NCBI GenBank assembly: GCA_002205965.3 | Contig: NADL03000061.1 | Coordinates: forward strand, 310,001 to 374,000 | Reading direction: 5' to 3' | Source: Kappaphycus alvarezii | Taxonomy: Eukaryota > Rhodophyta > Florideophyceae > Gigartinales > Solieriaceae | DNA length: 64,000 nucleotides | Shown: positions 42,115-52,640 of the stretch, one piece after another | Layout: every line of letters starts with the position of its first letter | Position numbering within the stretch: position 1 is the stretch's first letter | The notes under the pieces: model-generated | Databases searched by the model: none | What the model saw: the letters and a program-made list of their open reading frames with translations, nothing else | Told to the model about the DNA's origin: nothing | Translations under genes and position numbers: made by a program

Positions 42115-42665
42115 TATTTATTTGAGAGATTGGAAGATGCGGTCGACGGCAGTTCAGTGGCCTGCGAAGAACTCGAAAGAACATGTCGAAAACAATTGGA
42201 CATCCCTTCACAGACTGGGGGTGTTGAAAAGGGCCAGGGAAGTGACAAAGGGGTATGGGAAGGGGAGAAACCGTAAACCACTGTCTTCGAAAGGTTCAAC
42301 TGAATCCAGTGGTCGCTTTGGGCACGGTGCAGCAGCCGTCATTTCTAATGCGGCCTGCTTGATGGCTGGCCTGAAGGTAGCTTTTAGGGAGCGTAGTTCC
42401 TTTCCCATTAGTCTGTCTGCATATCTTTTCGAGTCGATTGTGGTTGTCTGGAGAACTATGGGATGGATCGGATATATCTCTCAAGAGTACAACACCCAAA
42501 CCTTTCCCCTCTGTTGCTCTGTTGGAGCTGGATTATTCGAATGGCGGCAGGAGCTTGGGAGCGAAAAAGGAAAATTTTACCACCACTTGCGTACCAAGCA
42601 TTCATAGCAGGTAAGAACTTCTCTTCCGACGAGAGCAAGAGAGGGTGAAGGGGGATGGAAAAGAG
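42115..42665 (-). pseudogene. LINE-A-related RT fragment, antisense, split by a LINE-B 3' end
   Basis: The minus strand reads PLLFSIPLHPLLLSSEEKFL then PAMNAWYASGGKIFLFRSQA (~42560-42660). This parallels ALLFALALHPL and LNAWYADDGNLVVPRSQA, with the catalytic DD changed to SG. After the inserted LINE-B piece the element resumes with LNLSKTVVYGFSPSHTPLSL (~42240-42299) and PWPFSTP. The fragment begins abruptly at 42665, where the LINE-E tail joins. Confidence 0.75.
42310..42515 (+). mobile_element. LINE-B 3' end (~200 bp) inserted in a LINE-A relative
   Basis: The insert reads AAVISNAACLMAGLKVAF, then the 3' UTR GGAGCGTAGTTCCTTTCCCA and the tail ending CACCCAAACCTTTCCCC. It has the same structure as 11228-11425 and 46560-46735 but lies at a different place in the host LINE. 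Clear target duplications were not found. Confidence 0.75.
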
Positions 42666-43110
42666 CAAGGGACCGTGTGGTGGTAAATCTTTATTGGTTG
42701 TACAATGTCGCACAGAAGCGTGCGGAGGGTATTCATAAATTGACTACGGATGCCGGCGGCGGGTAGAAACCTGTCGCGCCTGCATTATTTGGAGACTAAA
42801 TGCAAAACGGGTAAAGAAGTCGCGAGGCTCCTATTGAGGTGAGGAACCGCGACGGGAAGCAGCGAAGGAAGAAAGGCGGCGGAAAAAACCCTTGGCGTCG
42901 TCGCCCAAGGCGCCATAGATATCAATCCCGACGGGGGAGAGGAGGATATCGTTTTGGTTGCAGTAAGTGCCGTAATGACGATGTTTATCGCGCTCTGCGA
43001 GTGTTGCGGCAGCGCTTGCGGTAATCGTACCTGGCAAAATGTGGCGGCGTGCGGAGGGGTGGGCAACAGTAACGTCGACGGCGTACATTGAATGGTTCAA
43101 GATAGAACCC
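42666..43110 (-). pseudogene. LINE-E 3' end, antisense, with (ACC)n tail
   Basis: The minus strand reads YAVDVTVAHPSARRHILPG (~43030-43090), TITASAAATLAERDKHRHYG (~42970-43030) and ILLSPVGIDIYGALGDDAKG, FFRRLSSFAASRR (~42850-42930). It ends in AAAGATTTACCACCAC at 42675-42690. It is a sister copy of 17270-17663 and extends further 5', showing the DVTV endonuclease motif that the other copy lacks. Confidence 0.75.
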
Positions 43111-43329
43111 GTTCTTAATCTAAGCAGTACATAACTATACGCGCAAAACGCGGATATCATCATCTGTTTTTTTAACCAGATGACGAAAGTGAGCTTGCGC
43201 ATTTGGTTTCCAAAAAAAAACGATACTAAACTAATCACTGCACGGACAGATTTTCCTCTCCCATTAAGGTGTCAAGTGTACTTTCATACACGAAATTGAA
43301 CTCATGCTAGTCACTGAAGAGAAGGAGAA

Positions 43330-44376
43330 ACATTTATTGGAAGACTAGCATAGTACTGTAACAGCCCCTGACGGCAAAACTTCCTCCGATCGATTTCAAT
43401 CGCAGTTCTCTCCTGAACCAAATAGCTAAAGAGAAGAAAGAGCCGTTGGCGCTAGGAGACAGTCCTGGTCCCCTTTCGAGATGCCATGTCTTCGTAAATA
43501 CGGTGCAGTCCAACGTCGGTACTAGTACCAACAGAGACGTACATAGCAAAAGATTTGGGTGAAAATACATGTCAAGGTCATCACAAAGGTCTTGATAGCG
43601 TCTCTTCATGGCATCTTCGGCTCGGAAGTACAAAAGGAAATGATAGGGGTATGACAAGCGGCTATAAGGCACGGAGTGGGAGTTGATCACAGTAACATCG
43701 TACCGGTGTGGTCGCTGGACGAATTTGGGGTCATAAATGAAGATGTCAAGATGGTGACGGCTGGAGGCTGAGGGATGTGCATCCTGTGGATGTTTCCATT
43801 CGCAGATAAGGACTACCGCGATACGGAGGCTTGTGACCTCTGAGAAGATTCGGCCATTGGCCATATTGTGGTGACGGAGCCATCTATGTGTGGTCAAACA
43901 GCAGCATGGTGCCCAGACATTTCGAGCGTCAGAGCTTGGTGGCGTTCGGAATTAACGAAGAGTGGACAGCGCTCAAAACCTGAGAAAGGCGGGGAGTCCA
44001 GCCGGAAGGGAATGAGAGTGCGCCACACTTCCCAAGCGACAGCATATCGGAGGAAACTTTGGGGTACAATGGAAATCGGACGTGTGGCATTTGGGTAGAG
44101 ATGCAGTCCAAGCGCTTGTGGAACCGTTAAAGCGGGGTATGTGGGGTAGCCGATGGGAGCAGAGAGCGGCCTGTCTATTCCATGAGAAGGTCCATAGCCA
44201 CCTGCTAACAATTTCGTGGAAAGATGATTTGGAAGCGATATGCAAGCCCAATGGTCTTTCGCTTGGAGTTGAGGCGGAAGGCCCTGAAGGTTGGCGTGCT
44301 GGAATGAAGGTTCGATTATCGGAAAGAAGGGGAAGTGTATACCAGATACAAGGCCTTAGATCTCGGAGAGACTAGA
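43330..44376 (-). pseudogene. LINE-D copy, antisense: zinc knuckle and endonuclease
   Basis: On the minus strand EVWRTLIPFRLDSPPFSGFE (~43990-44050) precedes RCPLF ... EMSGHHAAV (a knuckle remnant). Then come HHLDIFIYDPKFVQRPHRYD and VTVINSHSVPYSRL (~43660-43760), and AEDAMKRRYQDLCDDLDMYF (~43560-43620). This follows the order of 23400-24080. The 563-base frame 43334-43897 covers the endonuclease part without a stop. Upstream, to ~44376, similarity is weak. Confidence 0.65.
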
Positions 44377-44387
44377 AAGCAAGGAAG

Positions 44388-44495
44388 GGGGGAAGGTTTG
44401 GGTGATTTATTTTTGCAAGATATATCAGATTTATCCCAAAGTTTTCCAGACACCACAATCGACTCAGAAAGGAGTGCAGACACAGTAATGTGGGG
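44388..44495 (-). mobile_element. 108-bp LINE-B tail insertion with 11-bp target duplication
   Basis: AAGCAAGGAAG stands at 44377-44387 and 44496-44506. Between them lies a minus-oriented LINE-B 3' end: GGGGAAGGTTTGGGTGATTT, the AAGATATATC word, CAGACACCACAATCGACTC and on to the GTAATGTGGGG part of the 3' UTR. Confidence 0.85.
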
Positions 44496-44506
44496 AAGCA
44501 AGGAAG

Positions 44507-45099
44507 CGACGTAGTATGCATTTGCTAGAAGGGGAACACATGGTTTTCATGTACTTTGAACAGATTAGCTGGCTGAAGCCTAGTCAAAATGCATAGCTGA
44601 AAGCTGATCAGAGAGACTTTTTTGTAATTTTTGAAAGCATGTGAGGAATACAGTATTAAGAAACATTGGGATGCGACATCCGGTGATTGATATCAATCGC
44701 AGTCCGTTGTTGCACTAGCGAGTTGGGAATATACCCAAAAGTTCCTCCTCGCCTGCCTCGACTGGTCAATGTAGTCACAGGGTCACGGAGGCGCCGACCC
44801 GTTGCTGTTTCCTCCTTTCCTTCTCTCCAAACTCCGTCTAGATTCCCTACGCTAGAAGTGTCAGATGACGAAGTACACTGCCCCATCATGCCGCCCCTTT
44901 TTGAGTCGATTGTAGCTGTCGGGAAATCTTTGGAATAGATCGAATGTATCTTCCAAGAATAAAACACCCAAAAATTTTCCTCTATTGACGACCCGCCAAT
45001 TATCCACCTGACAACCTGAACATAATACTTCCGCTGCAGCATAAATTGGTAGTCAGGATGGTGGAACATCCCAAACATGAAGATCAAAAAAATTTGCCT
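44507..45099. other. Mostly unassigned; one LINE-B tail
   Basis: Bases 44890-44985 hold a + oriented tail (TTTGAGTCGATTGTAGCTGT ... AACACCCAAAAATTTTCC). Just before it LEVSDDEVHCPIM repeats a phrase also seen antisense at ~34010-34048. Nothing else is recognised. Confidence 0.5.
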
Positions 45100-45260
45100 C
45101 ACTCAAAGGATGACCATATTTAGTGATGCAGGGGTGGAGACATACGGGACGGTTCGAGCGGTTTTAACCCAGAGGCATGAGGCAGCAGCAATGATGTCCA
45201 ATGCATCATGCCTGCTGACAGGCTTTGAGCCAGCCATTGAGGCACACGAGTGACATAACC
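45100..45260 (+). pseudogene. LINE-B C-terminal scrap
   Basis: Reading GVETYGTVRAVLTQRHEAAA and MMSNASCLLTGFEPAI (~45130-45240) places this as the last ~45 codons of LINE-B, matching AMQTYGIVREVLTKRHAAAA of copy 2. No tail follows. Confidence 0.7.
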
Positions 45261-46304
45261 CATTCTTCTGAACACGTCTAGCATGCACCGGGGGATAGAC
45301 GAACCGCACTTTTCGAACATTAAAGAACCAAATCGAGGACGCATTTGTGATGAATTAACCAGTACAAAAGTAAGCCTGCAATGTTCCTCCTGATACGCTC
45401 CAAAGTTTCATTGACTCTTCAAGATAGGATAACTGCATTCCCAGCATCCGCAAACAGAGAAAACAGAAAAGGTGCTCACCCCTCTGCAGTCTATGCTACA
45501 GAAAAAAGACTGTCTTCTTTTTCGTAGTGCAGGAAATTCTCCGGGTGATGATTCAAGTACGCGTTCAAGAGGCCCCGCGGTATAGATTTCGAAAGTCCCG
45601 CAGACGGTGGATGTATTCGCACATCCAAGAGTCGACCCTTAACTCTCTGAGCTTATCCTCCCCGCTCTTGTCCCTTAACTCATCCTCAAACAACAACGAC
45701 AGATAATTTTTACGTAACCATTAATGTCAGGAAGCCACAAAGAGTCAAAGTATAGAAAAGATTCTTCGCGGAGGTTAATGGCCACGATTGCTCAGTGGGC
45801 ATTACGGATTTTCATAGTGACCGTGATCAGATCTAGATTCACTACATGGCACCCTGCCATTCACCATCTTACGGAATTTTATTCATACTTTGGCTGAACA
45901 AGTCTGGTTAAGAAAATATGTTCAAAACTTGGGTACGCGGCCTTGAATACTGCGCGAACTGGTTTGTTGCTCTCTTTCATGGGACTTTGGGGCTCTAAAC
46001 ACTTTCTTAGATTTATGATACGTCCCAACGCAGGCCCTTACTTTCTCCTTCGAGTCTGGGCTCTCCGCAATCTGTCCTTCTTTGGAGCGGCTTTCAAAGT
46101 AATTTATTTTTTCACTATGCAATTCCAAAAATGAATTTATAACTTCATCAGCTAACCATCAGTCACGGAGACAGTGAAATTTGGCTTTCTTCAGGGTGCT
46201 CTTTGCTTCTGAACCTGAGTATCATCACAACGGACTTGTATTCCAAAAGTTCTTTTTCTCTCCTTTTTGGGCCTTTTAAATTTACACTGCAGTACTACTT
46301 TAAA
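45261..46304. other. No supported gene
   Basis: Only short frames occur, with no family resemblance and AT-rich composition. Confidence 0.45.
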
Positions 46305-46340
46305 GTCATATCTTCCAAGAGTAAAACACCCAGACCTTTC
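46305..46340 (+). mobile_element. LINE-B tail piece, target of a second insertion
   Basis: CATATCTTCCAAGAGTAAAA followed by CACCCAGACCTTTC is a bare tail. The next LINE-B copy begins 12 bp after it. Confidence 0.65.
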
Positions 46341-46351
46341 CCTTCCTTCGG

Positions 46352-46730
46352 GTCAATGCAAAGCAGAGAAGATATCAATCCTTTATCGCGACCTCCACCA
46401 GAGGCAGGCTCGTGCCTGTGCCAATCTCCACTCTTGGAGGTTGGCACCCGGATGCATGTGCAGTGCTAAATGACGTGGCAAGAAACGTGGCTGTGAGGGC
46501 ACTGGAGACGTACGGAAAGGTTCGGGGGGTTTTGATGCAAAGGCACGCTGCAGCAGCCGTCATGTCCAATGCGGCCTGCTTGATGGCTGGCCTGAAGGTA
46601 GCATTTTAGGAAGCGTAGTTCCTTCCCCATTACGCTGTAGGTATACCCTTTTTGAGTCGATTGCGGTTGTCTGGAAAACCATGGGATAGGTCGGAAATAT
46701 CTTCAAACAGTAAAACACCCAAACGTTTTC
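46352..46730 (+). mobile_element. LINE-B 3' end (~380 bp) with 12-bp target duplication
   Basis: CCCTTCCTTCGG at 46340-46351 recurs at 46731-46742. The insert codes LVPVPISTLGG-like CLCQSPLLEVG and, in frame 46412-46609, VPISTLGGWHPDACAVLNDV then QRHAAAAVMSNAACLMAGLK (outline). It stops at TAG 46607-46609, followed by the full 3' UTR and tail CACCCAAACGTTTTC. It is the clearest copy of the 3' UTR. The leading CCC of the repeat may belong to the tail. Confidence 0.85.
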
Positions 46731-46742
46731 CCCTTCCTTCGG

Positions 46743-47679
46743 TCGTCATCGACTCTTTTCGGGACCGATGAGGTAGTAAAAAGTCAGAAGATCTTGTAAA
46801 AATGCCTCTGGTCTTCTTTGTATGAATAGGCATACTCTGCACTGAAGGAAAGGGCACTTTCCTGGCGCTGGGTTCGTTAGAACTATGTCGGACCTTCACT
46901 TCTGACTTTTCAAGTTCCTATTTTCTCACTGTTAAGAATTTTAGACGGTTAGGGTTCTGACGCGGATGATGTCGCCTTCGCCCTGTATCGGGATTGATCA
47001 GGGACACATCTCTTCTTTTTGACAGCGTCAAACTCTTTCGTACAGGACCCGATTCTTCTACCTTTATTGTCTAGGCCACTGACTTTGAGACTAGGATACT
47101 CTCGAAATGCTCAGTAATATAGCCCTCTAGAGAACTTAACTCGAGTCTGTGCTTCTCTTGAAGAAAGAAACATTTCTTCGCTCCTGAAGTTCGATGAGAA
47201 GGTCCACTTCCCATATTTCAGGAAAGAATAGTTCGACGCACACCTTCTACAGTCAGAAACATCTCTTTCCACTGCGGGAATTTCCGATGCGCACATCCCG
47301 TTGTTTAATTAAGATTGCATTTGAATCCTCTTTTTCGAAATCCTTTTACTTGATTCTGGACCAGATGACGTGTTTGTATTATTCGGTAAGGAAGCAGAGC
47401 GTCTGTGTATTGGCATCCAGCACGGTTTTTTGGGGAGCATTGGAGGAAGTACGACCGGAGAATTTAATTCGTCGATGTCGATATAGGCTGTGGATGACTC
47501 TCTCTCAGCGGCGTATCGTTGGTTCCCATTCCGGATGAACTGGCTCCTTTCTTCGGAGACGACTCAGAACCGGGAGGTATTTCTCTTACCTCTTCAGGGG
47601 TCCCGCGGGATTCTGGACGGCTCTGAGGCGCGGAAGGGACTCCACTTGAGCTGGATGATGGCTGCATGTGTCCTAGTCT
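46743..47679. other. No supported gene
   Basis: A 114-codon + frame (47194-47538) and a Ser/Pro-rich minus frame (47464-47667) overlap here. Neither resembles a family I recognise. Microsatellite-like GTGGTGGTGG at 47681 belongs to the next element. Confidence 0.4.
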
Positions 47680-48560
47680 TGTGGTGGTGGTGGTAATTCT
47701 TTACGAGTTGTACGAAAGCATCAACTTTAATGATCAATACTCAGGAGACCGCTTGCCCCATACAGCGCAGGGCCTGGGACTACACAGCAGGGGCCAAATC
47801 GGCGGTCTGGTCAAGACGCCGCCGATTGACGGACGTAGCAACGTATTGGACAATCAGGCATACGAATCTAATGAGGAGCGAGTGTTTCGCGGCGGCAACA
47901 GAGGTACCACGCTTGCTGGCGAGAAAGTGGGCGACTTGTTGCACAGCCTGATCAAACCCGCGTCCAATACAATGCAACCGTAGACATCAGCAACCATGGG
48001 GTGAGGGTCCAGTCCGTAGTATTCGCATAAGGTATGGTAATGGTGGAGCTTCTCTGATTCTTTCTTGGAGATATGGCCATGTGGAGGACAAGAGCGAAAC
48101 CCGGATGAGTGCGGACTGATGACAGAGACATCAAAGGCCTGCGGGCTGGCAGCGAACTCGGAGTCATTAATAAAAACTTCTAGGCGGAGCTGGGTCGGGG
48201 AAGAAGCAGAAGGATAAATATGGTCAATTCGAGCCTGCCGTTCTTCGCTGGTTAGTTGGGAGGCCGCAAGGAAGCCAGAGGAAGGATGTAGAGGATCTGG
48301 AAAGCGCTGCTCCGAGAAACGCGAACACCGTAGAGTAGAGCAGTATGGCGGATGGACCGAGCTAGCTCGTCACGAAGTGCGTCGTGGCGGCGAACGCTAC
48401 CGTCGCCAGTACTGCAAACCATGGCGTGATGACCATGAACATCTAGCACGGCAGTTGAACGGTAGCATATGGTGCAGGAACGGGATCCAGAGAAAAGTGG
48501 CTCGCCGAGACGTAAACAGACCATAGTAATCCAGACTCCAGGAGCAGCGCAGGCACCGTT
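47680..48560 (-). pseudogene. LINE-D copy, antisense, with (ACC)n tail
   Basis: The minus strand begins with VCLRLGEPLFSGSRSCTICY (~48465-48520) and a knuckle block DVHGHHAMVCSTGDGSVRRH (~48395-48450), followed by DALRDELARSIRHTALL. Then QAFDVSVISPHSSGFRS (~48090-48140) is the endonuclease motif (DVSV for DVTV). YHTLCEYYGLDPHPMVADVY (~47985-48040) and a C-terminal stretch follow. It ends in AAAGAATTACCACCACC at 47681-47700. It is one of four LINE-D copies here and has the most readable knuckle. Confidence 0.75.
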
Positions 48561-48839
48561 ACCGCTGAGTGGAAGAGTGGAGAAGGGTAATTAGGACGAG
48601 GAAGCAGTGGTAGATACATGACGCGTTTTGGAAACAGGGCTGAGGGATGCCGTGAACCTATAATGCTTGTAGTCCACGATCTCAGTAGTCAGTGCATGAT
48701 GCAGAAGTATCGTTACTGTATCCACGCTTAAAGAATACTTGCTATTTCCTTTTTTGCTTAATTCGAGTTGATAACGTGATAGGGATGAAAGTGAGAAAGT
48801 TTAAAATTATTTGGCAACATTAGGGATCACTTTTAGCTT
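48561..48839. other. Spacer, no gene seen
   Basis: This is a short AT-rich interval before the copia element. Confidence 0.4.
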
Positions 48840-49560
48840 TTGATCGCCCGTACAGAAGCAGAACTAGCAGCAAAGTATGTTCTTTTTGCCGTCGAATCAG
48901 ACGTTCTCAAGGAAAAGGATGATCAGAAATCCACATTGAGTGGGGATATATGGAGAAGAGTGGCCGCTGCTCGAGCCATCATAATTCAGGGCCTTGGTGA
49001 TCGACTCTCTCGGCTTTATTTGCCGGCTAAACAAAGTACTCTTGATGTGGAGCAAGATTGGGGATCGGTACTCTGTATCCAACACAGACACACACGTGCA
49101 GCTTCAGCTTAAGATTGGCAGGATTTCATACCACCATGAGCCTATGCGAGATTATGTGGACATCTTCGAAGAAATTTTAAAGAGGCTTGCTTCAATTAGT
49201 AGCGCTTATTTCAGAGGATTTCAAGTTGCTACATTTCTGGCGTCATTTGGTGATAAATGGAAGTCTCCATTTGGGTCTGTAATTGCTTCATTACTGACAA
49301 GCAAAGGTAACTGGGAGACTGGGAAGGCTGTTTTATTCCAGGAATACGATGACCAGAAGTCAAGGGAGACTCTTCACTTGCGTCCGGAATTGGGAACAGT
49401 AGTCACTACCAGACATTGTCTGCAAGAGATAGGCGACCAAATTGCAATTGGAGGCCGAGTTTGCAATCTAAAGCAGATAATCATCGTTGCTTCAGGTGCA
49501 ATCGTACTGGACACATTGTGAGGAATTGCTACTGAATAGAAAGGGGGACGGAGACAGAAA
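48840..49560 (+). pseudogene. gag: Ty1/copia Gag with zinc knuckle
   Basis: Frames 48840-49112 and 48994-49521 give a copia-type Gag (UBN2-like): KSTLSGDIWRRVAAARAIII, LSRLYLPAKQSTL, and YVDIFEEILKRLASISSAYF then FRGFQVATFLASF. Near 49480-49535 the third frame reads HRCFRCNRTGHIVRNCY, a C-x2-C-x4-H-x4-C knuckle. The N-terminus is not visible and may be cut. Two or three indels split the protein. Confidence 0.75.
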
Positions 49561-49734
49561 TGAAAGGATAAGATCTCGCGAGGATAGCTCAGATGCCCGG
49601 GCTGCATAAATGCTACTAGCACATGAAGCAAAGTAAGATGACAAATGAATAGTTTTGAGAGGTTTCATTCTGCACGTCGGTGCAAAGCCGAATAGTCAGA
49701 ATATGCAGCAACACAGGGAAACTTTTATACAGAT

Positions 49735-51080
49735 AAGGGCTATTTTCTATTTGATTCGGTGGCATCGGATCATATGGTGTTTTGAGGACTGGCTACATGC
49801 GGTTCAAGAAATCGTACCTGTGGCATTGTCTTAGAGACGGAAAGGGATTTTATTCCACGCGATCAGGCACACTTCTACTGCGAACTGCATAGTCAGTCGT
49901 GACGAGCTGTTCGACCAGACAATTGCGTTACGCAGAGTTTTGTTTGTCCCCGAGCTTCACACATCGCTTATAAGTTGTTCAATGCTTTGTTATCAGGTCT
50001 ATGATATCAGCTTTAGAAGGGCTAAATGTAGGGGAATACTGAATGGGACGATAGTGTTTCAGGGCAACTAGTCTGTGGTGTTTACAGAACTAAAGAGATT
50101 CCAGTGACAACCTGAAATTTTTTGTGCCACTTGCGGGAAGAAATGACTACAGTTCGGACAGAATCAGCATTGAAACTATGGCATCAGCGAGTCTCCATGC
50201 AAACATACGGAGTATCAAAATATTGTCAAGTACTTGTGCTGTCACTGTCAAACAGAACCGAGTTTTCCTTAAGCACTAGTGCGACAACTGTCTCAAAGGG
50301 AAAGAGTTTCGACAAACCCCACGTACATACACAACCGTTCACAGAGTAGACTTGATGCAATTCGTTCAGAAATATGTTGCCCTATGTCTGTAGAATCGTT
50401 TGCGGGTTGCCGATACTTTTTTCATTTGGCGATGAGTACTCAGGCCCTATTCGCATCCAATCGATGCAACGGAATAGTGACGCCCTGGGCCAGTTTAAAC
50501 TACATTTGGCTGGGTCTCTACCCGGTTTCCCTGCAAAATTAAACGATTGCATAGCAATAATGCAGGGAAAGATATCTCTTTAAAGGACTGCGTCACCGAG
50601 CACGGAGTTAAGCACACCTCCGCGCCGAATTACAGGATGAACCAGAACGGTACAGCGGAACGTGTCAATCGTACTTTCGTTGAATGTTCAGGGAAACTCC
50701 TTCCGCTTGCAGGATTTCCGAAGGTATTTTGGGCAGAGGCGATTGCCAATGCTGCGAAAGTCAGAAATCACTTCTTCTGCTCCCGTGACTCTTCACATAC
50801 CTCCAATGAGATAATGACCAGCTACAATCCAGAAATATCGATTTTTAAATTATTTTTATCACTAGAATGGTAATATGTACCCAAGGAACTAAGTCAAAAA
50901 CTCAACCAAAAATCAAAACTTGGTGTTACTATCGGCTGCTTCCCCAGCTTTCAGTACAACGTATGGATTACGATCTGGCGTGCGGCTGTTATCACTCGAG
51001 ATTTCACAGTGATAGAAGAATAGGTTCCCTCTACGCCAAACAAAAATGCAACAATTTGAGTCACCTGAGAGTTGTATAGA
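49735..51080 (+). pseudogene. pol: Ty1/copia protease and integrase, decayed
   Basis: Near 49742 FDSVASDHM is the copia protease motif (normally D-S-G-A-S-x-H). Pieces of the GAG-pre-integrase follow (ALKLWHQRVSMQTYG, ~50175-50220). The integrase core shows DEYSGPIRIQSMQRN (~50430) and LKDCVTEHGVKHTSAPNYRM, NQNGTAERVNRTF (~50580-50685, carrying the catalytic Glu). WAEAIANAAKVRN (~50740) is the next copia block. Stops and shifts are frequent. RT and RNase H are missing: at ~51200 the + element gives way to an antisense copia. Confidence 0.75.
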
Positions 51081-51211
51081 AAAAAAGGATTTGATTAATG
51101 GCGAAAATGACGATTTGCACTAGCGAAATACCGAGGACGTAGATGTAGAAAATAGTCGTGTTGTTCCACAAAGTGCTACAGAGAGTGGTAGTGATCTGCA
51201 ACAGGAAAGTC

Positions 51212-51730
51212 TCAAGATTTTGGAATCTGGAATAGATATCCTAGAGCATGTAGCCTTGTCTCCTCAGGAAGGGAACGATCATGGTTCGTGTAATGGTGCA
51301 AAATGCCTCGGTACTGTATCGCATGTTCTTCCAGACCCTCTGACAGCTGAACAGTTTTCTTCTGGACATGATCACGAACCAAGTGAAAACGAACTTCAAT
51401 ATGTTTCGTTCTCTCACTGCACAGGTTATCCTTGGAAAGCGCCAACATTCCTTGGTTATCTCCATGGATGACGACCGCTTCTCTGATGCGAAGTCCTAAT
51501 TCTCTCATTAGTTGTTGCAGCCAGAGAGATTCACGAACAGAATGTGCCATCGCGACATACTCGGCTTCGACTGTAGACTGCGCGACAATAGATTGTTTCT
51601 TAGATCTCCAAGAGACTGCAGCACCAGAAAAGAGAAACCCAAATCCGCTAGTCGATTTGCGGTCTATCACATCACCAGCAAAGTCTGCATCACTGTAACC
51701 AACTAGGAGGCCATCGGTTTTTCGGTACAC
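51212..51730 (-). pseudogene. pol: Ty1/copia RNase H, antisense
   Basis: One minus-strand frame of 172 codons carries the copia RNase H. Its blocks are DGLLVGYSDADFAGDVIDRK (~51660-51715), SRKSTSGF equivalent RKSTSGFGFLF, AAVSWRSKKQSIVAQSTVEA then EYVAMA (~51555-51615), IHGDNQGMLALSKD (~51460) and TKHIEVRFHLVRDHV (~51405). All catalytic positions (D in YSDAD, E in EAEY, D in GDNQG) are present. It is the least damaged part of this element. It ends at 51212, directly facing the + copia remnant. Confidence 0.9.
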
Positions 51731-52640
51731 AAGTCCGACATACTTCGTCCCCTTGAGGTAACGCAGGACCCTCTTTGCAGCCTTCCAATGGTCATTTCCA
51801 TGCTTTCCAGGAACCTAGAGAGGTATCCTACCGCAAACGAAATGTCAGGGCGACATGTGTTAGCCAAATGTAGGAGAACGCCTACCAGCTCACGGTAAGG
51901 TACAGTGCTCAACTGTTCTTCACCCTTTGCCGCCATGAACCTTGCGTTCCGAAGGATGGGTGTTGCCACCGGTGAAAATTCTCCATACCAAACCGCAGAA
52001 GAGCATCCTCAATAAGTGGAGCATTGTGTATCTTAATAGTCTGGTCACCATGCTTCTCAATTACCAAGCCCAAGAACTTGCTGTCATGAGCTTCTACGCG
52101 TAGCTCAACATGCTTTGATAACGCTTCCACAAACTTGTGCAGGTCTCTGTCGGTTCTTCCCGCAATGAGGACGTCATCAACATACACCACGAGTACAATC
52201 TTCAGCTTGGTCTTATCGTTCACCAGATATAACGATGGATCCGCGGAGGACACAAAGCACCAAGACTGACAAGAATGGGGTGCAAAACTTCCGAAAAGCT
52301 CTTGAGGCTTGCTTTAAACCATAAATGGCCTTCGCAAACGGTACACATGTGTTCTTGCCTTGGACTTCAAAACCGCGTGGATGCTTCATGTGCACTTCTT
52401 CTTCAAGTTTGCGTAAAGAAACGCAGCCTTTATGTCCAATCGCATATAGAACATAGACTGATCAACAATTATAGCCAAAGCATTCGCACAGTAGTGTACT
52501 TGGCCACAGGAGCGAAGACTCAGAATAATCTACTCCTTCCTGCTGCATAAACCCCTTTGCGACAATACGAGCCCATTGTCGATCACTTGACCAGAGGTGT
52601 TGCGCTTACGGTCGAAAACCCATCTGCATGAAATGGGACG
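51731..52640 (-). pseudogene. pol: Ty1/copia RT, antisense
   Basis: Read on minus, GKNTCVPFAKAIYGLKQASR (~52310-52370) opens the palm (standard 'L-x-K-A-x-Y-G-L-K-Q-A-x-R'). VLVVYVDDVLIAGRTDRDLH (~52140-52200) is the catalytic YVDD block. SKFLGLVIEKHGDQTIKIHN (~52020-52085) and YRELVGVLLHLANTCRPDIS (~51840-51895) complete it. Shifts occur at ~52215, 51960 and 51780. Confidence 0.88.

Noticed and set aside
46743-47679. Ser/Pro-rich minus frame at 47464-47667 as a copia integrase-RT linker
   Set aside because: The composition fits, but no integrase or RT block lies on either side.
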